Shown: positions 10,192-17,175 of the stretch, piece after piece
Layout of the letters: each line of letters begins with the position of its first letter
How positions within the stretch are numbered: the first letter of the stretch is position 1
Origin: Ochrobactrum sp. Q0168
GTDB lineage: Bacteria > Pseudomonadota > Alphaproteobacteria > Rhizobiales > Rhizobiaceae
Direction of reading: 5' to 3'
Length of the DNA stretch: 64,000 nucleotides
Assembly (NCBI RefSeq): GCF_016427605.1
Contig: NZ_JAELXQ010000002.1
Coordinates: 62,001 to 126,000 of the forward strand
Notes under the pieces: generated by a model
Seen by the model: the letters and a program-made list of their open reading frames with translations, nothing else
Told to the model about the DNA's origin: nothing
Database searches by the model: none
Translations under genes and position numbers: made by a program

Positions 10192-10215
10192 GATAGCCCG
10201 AGCATTCGGGCTATC
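10192..10215 (+). terminator. Perfect 10-bp hairpin after the HAD gene
   Basis: GATAGCCCGA and TCGGGCTATC pair without mismatch around a GCAT loop, 43 bases past the stop. There is no T tract behind it, so it may be a transcript-stabilising 3' hairpin rather than a true intrinsic terminator. Confidence 0.5.
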
Positions 10216-10257
10216 GACCCCGCTGCATCAGTGTCTCACTTAAAAAGCGGCAGGCCG

Positions 10258-10312
10258 CGGCGAAAATGGTGATTTCGAGAACCGGAGCGCAGCGTACTTT
10301 TGTGAGCACCGG
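10258..10312. repeat. Partial Bru-RS-like dispersed repeat (reverse orientation)
   Basis: Contains GAAAATGGTGATTTCGAGAA, then CCGGAGCGCAGCGTACTT and GTGAGCACCGG. These match in reverse complement the copies at 33104-33188 and 63386-63467, but a central piece is missing. It resembles the roughly 100-base palindromic Bru-RS repeats known from Brucella; the family name is from memory. Confidence 0.6.
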
Positions 10313-10318
10313 ATGCCT

Positions 10319-10363
10319 CGCATAATCCCGAAAAGTTGCAGACTTTTCGGATCAGATTATGCG
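10319..10363. repeat. Nested palindrome (REP-like)
   Basis: Outer arms CGCATAATC / GATTATGCG and inner arms CCGAAAAGT / ACTTTTCGG are separated by a TGCAG loop and an ATCA bulge. This architecture is typical of short palindromic elements scattered in Rhizobiales genomes. It abuts the Bru-RS-like fragment. Confidence 0.65.
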
Positions 10364-10420
10364 AATACAAAACTCAAATTGCCATTTGCAGCCCGGCATG
10401 GCGAATTTTGGAACAGACAC

Positions 10421-10606
10421 TCAGGCGGCGGAGCGTTTGTTGCGCCCCTTTGGCGGCGCGTTGAGGATGGCCAGCAGCTCTTCGGCTTCGGGCTCATCAA
10501 GACCGATCAGCAGCCGGGTCCCCATCATGACGGGTTCACCCGTGGACGTATCGAAGATCGCCCAGGTGTCCGTCGGTTCGAGAATACGTTCATATTTCTG
10601 TTTCAT
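10421..10606 (-). CDS. Small hypothetical protein, 61 residues
   Basis: I do not recognise a family. The predicted product is compact and acidic, rich in Glu and Leu (EPEAEELLAILNAP), and ends with a basic tail (KGRNKRSAA). It has no signal peptide or membrane segment. Its composition looks protein-like rather than random, and the stretch WAIFDTSTGEPVMMGTRLLIGL reads like a small structured domain. No strong Shine-Dalgarno is seen ahead of the ATG. It lies between the repeat cluster and the EAL gene. Confidence 0.6.
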   Translation of the reverse strand: MKQKYERILEPTDTWAIFDTSTGEPVMMGTRLLIGLDEPEAEELLAILNAPPKGRNKRSAA

Positions 10607-10731
10607 GGGTGCAGACTAGCGCAGACTCGTTGCTTTTCGTTTGAACTTCGCTGTCGAATTTAATTCGAATTTTAGCTAAAGCGCGTTTTGCTTTTAGGAT
10701 ATTCACAGAATGCGGTAAGGCTTCAGCCTAT

Positions 10732-12384
10732 CTAGCCACGCGGCTCGCCGCCAATGCCCAAAAACGAGCCCTTGCGGGCCGTCTTTCGACGCTTCGCCGG
10801 TTTGGCAACCACCAGCGTTCGCGCAATTATTGCGGAAACGGGCTTGCCGAAATACCAGCCCTGCGCCTTGACGGGCACAGCGTCACCCGCGCTTTCCCTG
10901 GCGAAATAGGCCGCCTGCGCCTCCGTTTCCACACCTTCCACAACCACATCCAGACAATGCTGCCGCGCCATGGCCAGTATTTGCGGAACAATCGACACCG
11001 TGCTGCCATTGTCGACCGTCCGCGTAAACGTCTTGTCGATCTTGATCGCATCCACATTCAACGCGCCGAGATAAGCAAGGCTGGAATAGCCCGTTCCGAA
11101 ATCGTCAATATAGATGCGATGCCCCTTCTCGCGCAGGTGATGAATCGCACCGGAAGCCTTGGCAAAATCCACTGCCGTGCGCTCAGTCAGCTCAAGACCG
11201 ATCTGCTGCGGGTCGATGGACGCTTTCGCCAGCCGCGCTTCCAGCCGGTTGGCGAATTCCATGTCATGCAGGTCGCGGGCGCTTATGTTGATATTGATGC
11301 GCAAGCCGGGCTTGGCGCGCAACAACTCGCCCATTTCACTGATCACCGCATCGATCACATAAAGCGTTATCCGGTGAATGAGCCCACTCTTTTCCGCCCG
11401 CGTTATGAAAACATCCGGCGGAACAAAGTCCCCCTTATGGATTTCCCAGCGTATCAAAGCCTCGAAACCGACAATCGCGCCACTGACAACATTGACAACC
11501 GGCTGGTAGACGACCTCCAGTTCCTTTTTCGTCAGCGCCTTTGACAGGAGCGTCATCAGCGAGCGGTCGCGATTATTATAGACGCGCCAGCCAAGACCGA
11601 GACTGCCAGCGGCCAGCATACCAAGCACAATGGAAAGAAAGGATCGCAGCCGGGCATGCAGGCTCGTGCGGTCAATCTCCGTCCTAAGCGCGAGGCATAT
11701 GAGCTTGTCCGGCTCGCAGGCATAGGCGTTCAGCTGATCGCGTTTTTCCACAAGATCGCGCAGACGCCCGTCCGATAGCGGCTCCAGATCAGCATTGGGC
11801 GGATATTCATAGAAGCGGGCGAAATTCGCGCGCGCCGGATCGCTCATGAACAGCGCGAAGGCATAGCCCGGCGTATGCATGAAGTCGAAGGCCGCAGGGC
11901 TGAGAACGACGTTGGAATTGCCCTTGCCCATGACCGGCCCAAAGGTTCCCGGCGTGACCAGAGGGCGGTCGGCATAGATGTAGGTTCCGTTGGGAAGCAG
12001 CACGTCCGCAGTGGAGCGCGGCTCCTGCCGCGCCAGATCCGGCAACAGCGTGGAACAGTTCAACCGGCCATCGATCAGCCGACCAATATCCTTGATCTGA
12101 TAAGCCTTGAAGAGGATCCTGCGCAGATAAACGCGCTCTTCGGGGGAGCAAACCGCATAGGGCGATTGTTCTGCCTGATCGAGGGTGCTGTGCGCCGAGT
12201 CGATCAGCCGGCCCGCATAGGAAAGCAGTGCCTCCATATAGGCATTGACCTGCCGCTCATCGCCCATCTGTCTCAGTTTTTCGCCAACCCAATGCCCTGC
12301 TACCGCCCCGCATAAAAGCAGCAAGAGAAGGATAAGAGGAACTGGATTGAAAAGGCTGCCGCCATTGCTCCGCCTGCGCACCAT
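10732..12384 (-). CDS. bpdA: CSS-motif EAL-domain c-di-GMP phosphodiesterase (probable BpdA)
   Basis: A 550-residue inner-membrane enzyme. It has an N-terminal TM helix (about residues 12-30), a periplasmic sensor region with conserved cysteines (YAVCSPEE, LNCSTLLPD, and a further pair YACEPDKLICLA), a second TM near residue 245, then an EAL domain from about 290. Catalytic residues are present: EALIRW near residue 305, the Asn of NINISARD, ELTERTA, IDDFGTGYSS and VVEGVET. There is no GGDEF domain. EAL enzymes hydrolyse c-di-GMP to pGpG, and CSS-type sensors are tuned by disulfide state. AAGGG precedes the ATG. The bpdA name rests on remembered Brucella melitensis gene order. Confidence 0.85.
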   Translation of the reverse strand: MVRRRSNGGSLFNPVPLILLLLLLCGAVAGHWVGEKLRQMGDERQVNAYMEALLSYAGRLIDSAHSTLDQAEQSPYAVCSPEERVYLRRILFKAYQIKDIGRLIDGRLNCSTLLPDLARQEPRSTADVLLPNGTYIYADRPLVTPGTFGPVMGKGNSNVVLSPAAFDFMHTPGYAFALFMSDPARANFARFYEYPPNADLEPLSDGRLRDLVEKRDQLNAYACEPDKLICLALRTEIDRTSLHARLRSFLSIVLGMLAAGSLGLGWRVYNNRDRSLMTLLSKALTKKELEVVYQPVVNVVSGAIVGFEALIRWEIHKGDFVPPDVFITRAEKSGLIHRITLYVIDAVISEMGELLRAKPGLRININISARDLHDMEFANRLEARLAKASIDPQQIGLELTERTAVDFAKASGAIHHLREKGHRIYIDDFGTGYSSLAYLGALNVDAIKIDKTFTRTVDNGSTVSIVPQILAMARQHCLDVVVEGVETEAQAAYFARESAGDAVPVKAQGWYFGKPVSAIIARTLVVAKPAKRRKTARKGSFLGIGGEPRG

Positions 12385-12701
12385 CCGCCCTTAAAACCTC
12401 GCAAACGATCTGTGGCAGAGAACTATACTGCTTATCCCGCATAAGCAGCTATATTAAATATAAGCACAGACCCACAGCATCAATTATAAACATATAAAAA
12501 CGCTATGACTATTACACGAACCGCATCTTTTGGGAACAATATTAATTGAGGGGCAGTTTTTTATTTTTTTATTAGGATCAACAAATATATTGGCGTCTAT
12601 ATTTTGCTGAAACATCAGAAACTAAAATAAACAATGCGCGGGATTTCTCCCGCGCATCTGGTTTTCCGATAAGCGCTTCGCCCTGTCAGGCGCTGCGAAA
12701 C
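12385..12701. other. AT-rich spacer between bpdA-like and lipoprotein genes
   Basis: About 317 bases, clearly more AT-rich than the surrounding genes (12440-12630). It has no convincing coding frame. It should hold the promoter of the EAL gene, and it ends with the terminator of the lipoprotein gene at 12634-12657. Confidence 0.6.
12634..12657 (-). terminator. Rho-independent terminator of the lipoprotein gene
   Basis: A perfect 10-base stem ATGCGCGGGA / TCCCGCGCAT with a four-base loop. On the minus strand it is followed by TGTTTATTTT. Confidence 0.8.
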
Positions 12702-13262
12702 TTACTTAGCATTCGGGCCTTCGTCGAAGCCGACGAAAATCTGGATGTTCTGCTTGTCCGGCATCGGCAGCGAAATGCCCTTGTCGTTGAAAACGAACTG
12801 GGTCGCGGTATCGCCGTTATTGATGGTGACGGCCTGCTTGTGCAGCTTGGAATAGACCACCTGATCGCCCTGGCGCACGGCCACGCGCACCGGCATGGTG
12901 ATGGTGCCGTTCTTATATTTCGGACCGGGCACAACCTTGCCAGCGGCAGCCACGTCGATGGTGATCGTGCCGTCGCCATACTGGCACGCGCGTGTCACGT
13001 CGGTCAGCGACGCCTGATAGACGACCTGCGCCGGATCCTTGTCGCCGCCCTTGGCATAGGTGCTGAAGAAAGCGGTGCCGTCACGCAGCGTCACTGTCGG
13101 GCAATAGGCGCGAAGCTCCGATGCGCTGATGCGCTTTGGACCTTCAGCCGCCATATCACCAGGCTTTTCGCTGCCGCTGGTCGTGCAGCCTGCGAGCGCT
13201 GTGAGCAAAACCGTTGCAAAGACTGGAAACAACGATGAACGATTCTGTGATGCTTTCTGCAT
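12702..13262 (-). CDS. Predicted outer-membrane lipoprotein, unknown function
   Basis: A 186-residue protein with a type II signal peptide and lipobox (LTALAGC, lipidated Cys near residue 26). The mature part looks like an all-beta periplasmic domain (TVTLRDGTAFF, TIDVAAAGKVVPG, TMPVRVAVRQGDQVVYSKLH). It lacks recognisable catalytic motifs. AGGGAAG lies upstream of the ATG, and a strong terminator follows, so it is a single-gene unit. It is adjacent to the EAL gene, but nothing in the sequence links the two functionally. Confidence 0.8.
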   Translation of the reverse strand: MQKASQNRSSLFPVFATVLLTALAGCTTSGSEKPGDMAAEGPKRISASELRAYCPTVTLRDGTAFFSTYAKGGDKDPAQVVYQASLTDVTRACQYGDGTITIDVAAAGKVVPGPKYKNGTITMPVRVAVRQGDQVVYSKLHKQAVTINNGDTATQFVFNDKGISLPMPDKQNIQIFVGFDEGPNAK

Positions 13263-13360
13263 AGACCGGGCTTCCCTGCACTAATCTGTTTGTTTGAGAG
13301 CGCCTGGATTCCATTGAAATCGCCAGACCACCCCAATTTGTTCCGCCACAACATTTTCCA

Positions 13361-13395
13361 ACCAGCAAAACCGCTTCGCACTTTTGCTGGAAATG
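13361..13395. repeat. REP-like hairpin, copy 1 of tandem pair
   Basis: CCAGCAAAA / CTTTTGCTGG arms around CCGCTTCGCA, followed by AAATG. The same core recurs at 13421, 29391, 38770 and 62783. Confidence 0.8.
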
Positions 13396-13420
13396 TATCT
13401 TCTTCCTATCGCATTTCGCG

Positions 13421-13455
13421 ATCAGCAAAACCGCTTCGCACTTTTGCTGGAAATG
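13421..13455. repeat. REP-like hairpin, copy 2 of tandem pair
   Basis: Identical to copy 1 from CAGCAAAA through GGAAATG and positioned exactly 60 bases downstream in the same orientation. The sequence between the two cores is not repeated. Confidence 0.8.
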
Positions 13456-13523
13456 CTTTATACCACTGCGCACAAAACAGTGCGCGATGACGTTTTCCCG
13501 TTTTTTGCCGCGAAGAGCAACCC

Positions 13524-13548
13524 CATCCCCTTCGGGATGTTTTAATTT
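13524..13548 (+). terminator. Terminator/attenuator-like hairpin upstream of thrC
   Basis: CATCCC CTTC GGGATG followed by TTTTAATTT on the plus strand, about 125 bases before the thrC ATG. No annotated gene precedes it on this strand, so it may be an attenuator in the thrC leader or the end of a small RNA. Confidence 0.5.
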
Positions 13549-13674
13549 CTTGCGGCTTTTTTATGGACGCCCTATTGCATTTGCACAGCTTTGAAACGCA
13601 TCCCAATAAGATGCGCGTGGAATGAGACTTGCGCAGCCGATCTGGGCAGATATCTGGAATGAAGGCCTGACGAA

Positions 13675-15072
13675 ATGAAATATGTAAGCACCCGCGGCGA
13701 AGCCCCGGTCCTGGGTTTCAGCGATGCATTGCTCGCCGGACTAGCCCGCGATGGCGGCCTCTATCTGCCACAGGAATATCCGCAGTTTTCTTCGGAACAA
13801 ATCCGCAGCCTGCGCGGAAAATCCTATGTCGATATCGCGCTTGCCGTGCTGACACCCTTCACCGGCGGCGAAATTCCGCAAGCCGATTTCGAGCGCATGG
13901 TGCGCGAGGCCTATGGCAGCTTCCGGCATGACGCCGTGTGTCCTCTGGTCCAGACCGGCGCGAATGAATTCGTGCTCGAACTTTTCCACGGGCCGACGCT
14001 CGCCTTCAAGGACGTCGCCATGCAACTTCTGGCGCGCATGATGGATTATGTGCTGGCAAGCCGTGGCGAACGCGCAACCATCGTCGGCGCAACGTCCGGC
14101 GATACCGGCGGGGCGGCGATTGAAGCTTTTGGCGGTCGCGACAACACCGATATCTTCATCCTGTTCCCGAACGGTCGCGTCTCGCCGGTGCAGCAGCGCC
14201 AGATGACCTCGTCGGGCTTTGCGAACGTTCATGCGCTGTCCATCGAAGGCAATTTCGACGATTGCCAGAACCTCGTGAAAGGCATGTTCAACGACCTCGC
14301 CTTCCGCGATGCGCTGTCGCTTTCGGGCGTGAATTCGATCAACTGGGCACGCATCATGCCGCAGGTGGTCTATTATTTCACCGCAGCTCTCAGCCTCGGC
14401 GCGCCCGACCGTGCAGTTTCCTTCACCGTGCCGACCGGTAATTTCGGCGATATTTTCGCGGGCTATGTGGCCAAGCGCATGGGCCTGCCCATCGAGCGCC
14501 TGATCGTCGCCACCAATGACAACGACATTCTTTCGCGCACGCTCGATACCGGCGCTTATGAAATGCGCGGTGTGGCCCAGACCACCTCGCCGTCGATGGA
14601 TATCCAGATTTCGTCCAACTTCGAACGTCTGCTGTTCGAAGCCCATGGCCGCGACGCCGCCGCCGTGCGCGGCCTCATGCAAAGCCTGAAACAATCGGGC
14701 GGCTTCACCATTTCCGAAAAGCCGCTTTCCGCCATCCGCACCGAGTTCTCGGCAGGGCGCTCGACGGTTGCGGAAACCGCGGAAACGATCAAGTCGGTTC
14801 TGGCCGATGACGGCTATCTTCTCGATCCGCATTCCGCCATCGGCGTGAAAGTGGCTCGCGAAAATGTGTCCGGCGCGGCACCTATGGTAGCGCTCGCCAC
14901 CGCGCATCCGGCCAAATTCCCCGACGCCGTCAAGGCTGCATGCGGTGTCGAACCGCAACTCCCGGCATGGCTGTCGGACTTGATGCAACGAAAAGAAAGC
15001 TTCACAGTTCTTCACAACGACCTGAAAATCGTAGAAGAATATGTGAGCCGCCATTCCAGGGCCCACGCCTGA
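13675..15072 (+). CDS. thrC: Threonine synthase
   Basis: A PLP-dependent lyase that converts O-phosphohomoserine to threonine, 465 residues. It has the long (fungal/proteobacterial) threonine synthase N-terminus MKYVSTRGEAP...RDGGLYLP, the PLP lysine in LAFKDVA (Lys112), the phosphate-binding GATSGDTGGAA and VPTGNFGDIFAGY. It is separate from thrB, which lies at 22855 in the window. A hairpin separates it from the downstream M16 peptidase gene, and the two may still be cotranscribed. Confidence 0.97.
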   Translation: MKYVSTRGEAPVLGFSDALLAGLARDGGLYLPQEYPQFSSEQIRSLRGKSYVDIALAVLTPFTGGEIPQADFERMVREAYGSFRHDAVCPLVQTGANEFVLELFHGPTLAFKDVAMQLLARMMDYVLASRGERATIVGATSGDTGGAAIEAFGGRDNTDIFILFPNGRVSPVQQRQMTSSGFANVHALSIEGNFDDCQNLVKGMFNDLAFRDALSLSGVNSINWARIMPQVVYYFTAALSLGAPDRAVSFTVPTGNFGDIFAGYVAKRMGLPIERLIVATNDNDILSRTLDTGAYEMRGVAQTTSPSMDIQISSNFERLLFEAHGRDAAAVRGLMQSLKQSGGFTISEKPLSAIRTEFSAGRSTVAETAETIKSVLADDGYLLDPHSAIGVKVARENVSGAAPMVALATAHPAKFPDAVKAACGVEPQLPAWLSDLMQRKESFTVLHNDLKIVEEYVSRHSRAHA

Positions 15073-15090
15073 GACCCTGGAAAGGAAATT

Positions 15091-15120
15091 TGAGCCCGAT
15101 TGCGAAACGGATCGGGCTCA
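15091..15120 (+). terminator. Hairpin between thrC and the M16 peptidase
   Basis: A ten-base stem, TGAGCCCGAT pairing with ATCGGGCTCA, around a ten-base loop, 19 bases past the thrC stop. No T tract follows, so it probably modulates or stabilises rather than fully terminates transcription. Confidence 0.5.
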
Positions 15121-15159
15121 TGAAAAGTCAGAGCGGGGAATGCAGGGAGCAATTCGCTT

Positions 15160-16452
15160 ATGGGTGTTGAAGTAACGCGTCTTCCCAACGGGTTGACGAT
15201 CGCCACCGATACCATGCCGCATGTGGAAAGCGTGGCGCTGGGGATCTGGGTTAAGGCTGGCGCAAGAAACGAAGCCGCCGACCGGCATGGGATAGCCCAC
15301 CTTCTGGAACACATGGCCTTCAAAGGCACGGAAAACCGCTCTGCCTGGCAAATTGCATCGGATATTGAAGATGTTGGCGGCGAGATCAACGCCGCCACCA
15401 GTGTCGAGACCACGTCTTATTATGCCCGCGTGATGCGCGATGACATGCCGCTCGCCATCGATATTCTCACCGACATTCTGACCGCATCGAAGTTCGACGA
15501 AGCCGAACTTGAGCGCGAGAAACAGGTGATCATGCAGGAGATCGGCGCGGCGCACGACACGCCGGACGATATCGTCTTCGACCGTTTCACCGAAACTGCC
15601 TATCGTCACCAGCCCATCGGCCGCGCCATTCTCGGCGAGCCGGATACGGTGATGTCCTTTTCCTCTGCCGACCTGCGCCAGTATATGGACGAGCAGTACA
15701 GTGCCGACCGCATGGTCGTGACCGCTGCTGGCGGCGTGGACCATGATGCTTTCGTCAAGGAAGTGGAGAAGCGTCTCGGCGGTTTCCGCGCCCATAACAC
15801 GGCGCCGACGCTCGACCTTGCGACCTATGTGGGCGGCGATTTCCGCGAAAACCGCGAATTGATGGATGCACAGGTGCTGATCGGTTTTGAAGGCCGCGCC
15901 TATCATGTGCGTGACTTCTACGCCTCGCAGCTTCTGTCCATGGTGCTAGGCGGCGGCATGTCATCGCGTCTGTTCCAGGAAGTGCGCGAAAAGCGCGGCT
16001 TGTGCTATTCGGTCTATGCCTTCCATTGGGGCTTTTCGGATACGGGTCTGTTCGGCATTCATGCCGCCACGGGCCGCGATGAGCTGGTTGAACTGGTCCC
16101 GGTTATTATTGATGAGTTGCACAAGGCGGCGGATTCGATCAGCATCGAGGAAGTCAATCGCGCCCGCGCGCAATATCGCGCCAGCCTTCTCATGTCGCAG
16201 GAAAGTGCGGCCAGCCGCGCAGGCCAGCTGGCCCGCCAGTTCCTGCTCTATGGCCGCCCGGTTGAGAACAGCGAGCTGATGGATCGCCTGTCGCTGATCA
16301 CCCCGGAACGCCTGACGGACCTTGCAGGCCGCCTGTTCCTCGACAGCAAGCCGACCATTGCAGGCGTCGGCCCGGTTGGTCGCCTGATGAGCTTCGGCGA
16401 CCTCACCGATGCGCTGTCGACCAATGCGCATACGAGAAAGATAGCTGTTTAA
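15160..16452 (+). CDS. M16 family zinc metallopeptidase (processing-peptidase-like)
   Basis: A 430-residue cytoplasmic protein of the insulinase/mitochondrial processing peptidase family. The inverted zinc motif HLLEH is at residues 47-51, with the distal Glu in the EREKQVIMQEIG helix. The second-domain glycine-rich loop MVLGGGMSSRLFQEVREKRGLCYSV is intact. Rhizobial single-gene homologues resemble the beta subunit of MPP. Its natural substrates are unknown. It follows thrC on the same strand, a common rhizobial order. Confidence 0.93.
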   Translation: MGVEVTRLPNGLTIATDTMPHVESVALGIWVKAGARNEAADRHGIAHLLEHMAFKGTENRSAWQIASDIEDVGGEINAATSVETTSYYARVMRDDMPLAIDILTDILTASKFDEAELEREKQVIMQEIGAAHDTPDDIVFDRFTETAYRHQPIGRAILGEPDTVMSFSSADLRQYMDEQYSADRMVVTAAGGVDHDAFVKEVEKRLGGFRAHNTAPTLDLATYVGGDFRENRELMDAQVLIGFEGRAYHVRDFYASQLLSMVLGGGMSSRLFQEVREKRGLCYSVYAFHWGFSDTGLFGIHAATGRDELVELVPVIIDELHKAADSISIEEVNRARAQYRASLLMSQESAASRAGQLARQFLLYGRPVENSELMDRLSLITPERLTDLAGRLFLDSKPTIAGVGPVGRLMSFGDLTDALSTNAHTRKIAV

Positions 16453-16553
16453 GGTAAGGCAGTAGGGGAATAAGGGAATAGGGGAGTATGTGGCCGTGAA
16501 GATTTCGTTTTTCCTATTCCCCTACTCACCTATTTCCCTACTCCCCTAACTCC
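16453..16553. repeat. Purine/pyrimidine-asymmetric inverted repeat, copy 1
   Basis: The left arm (16458-16490) is built from GGGGAATA and GGGAATAGGGGAGTA units. The right arm (16509-16549) is the pyrimidine counterpart (CCTATTCCCCTACT and related units). The arms can fold into a long hairpin between the M16 and GNAT genes. A related element lies at 20071-20158. Confidence 0.75.
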
Positions 16554-16554
16554 A

Positions 16555-17175
16555 ATGATCGGCCTGTCGTTCCGGCGCAATAACCCGACCGTTCTGCGTG
16601 GACAGCGCATTTATCTGCGCGAGCCCATGATGGGCGATTTTGCGGGCTGGTCGAAACTGCGCGAGCAAAGCCGGGCCTTTCTGTCTCCATGGGAGCCGAC
16701 CTGGCCCGACGACGATCTGACGAAAAGCGCCTTTCGCTACCGGATGCGGCGTTTTCAGGAAGAAATTTCTGCCGGAACCGGCTATCCTTTCTTCATTTTC
16801 CGCAACAGCGACGACCGCATTCTCGGCGGTATTACGCTCGGCAATATTCGCCGCGGAGTAGGACAGAACGGCATGATCGGCTATTGGAGCGGCGTTCCTT
16901 TCGCGGGCAAAGGCTATATGACAGAGGCGCTCTCTCTGGTTATCCCCTTTGCATTCGACCAACTGCGGTTGCACCGGCTTGAAGCTGCCTGTATTCCCCA
17001 TAATGTACGTTCGGTCCGGCTTCTCGAAAAAGCCGGATTTCAGAGAGAAGGACTGTTGCGCTCCTATCTCAAGATAAATGGCTTCTGGCAGGACCACCTG
17101 CTGTATGCCCTCATAGAAAGCGACAAACGTATGTTGGATGGCCGCATGATCAATGGCAAGGTTGAACGCTCGTGA
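16555..17175 (+). CDS. GNAT acetyltransferase, RimJ/RimL-type
   Basis: A 206-residue N-acetyltransferase. It has RIYLREPMMGDF at the start of the fold, the acetyl-CoA-binding stretch GVPFAGKGYMTEALSLVIPFAF, and the LHRLEAACIPHNVRSVRLLEKAGFQREG motif typical of ribosomal-protein-alanine N-acetyltransferases. It may modify S5 or another protein; this is inferred. The ATG begins two bases after the inverted repeat, leaving no recognisable Shine-Dalgarno beyond the pyrimidine-rich arm. It overlaps the next gene by four bases (GTGA). Confidence 0.88.
   Translation: MIGLSFRRNNPTVLRGQRIYLREPMMGDFAGWSKLREQSRAFLSPWEPTWPDDDLTKSAFRYRMRRFQEEISAGTGYPFFIFRNSDDRILGGITLGNIRRGVGQNGMIGYWSGVPFAGKGYMTEALSLVIPFAFDQLRLHRLEAACIPHNVRSVRLLEKAGFQREGLLRSYLKINGFWQDHLLYALIESDKRMLDGRMINGKVERS

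Larger units (their letters stand above)
13263..13674. other. Repeat- and hairpin-rich leader region upstream of thrC
   Basis: A 412-base spacer. From left to right it holds the lipoprotein promoter side, two REP-like hairpins exactly 60 bases apart, a GCGCAC/GTGCGC hairpin at 13468-13485, a terminator-like hairpin at 13524-13548 and then the thrC leader. A 30-codon frame at 13453-13545 spans the last two hairpins. Confidence 0.6.

Noticed and set aside
13361-13455. Two identical repeats spaced 60 bases apart, considered as a CRISPR remnant
   Set aside because: Only two units, strongly palindromic, identical copies occur at distant sites, and there is no cas gene or leader.
13741-15066. A 441-codon minus-strand frame opposite thrC
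   Set aside because: Antisense shadow; His/Arg-rich with no conserved domain.
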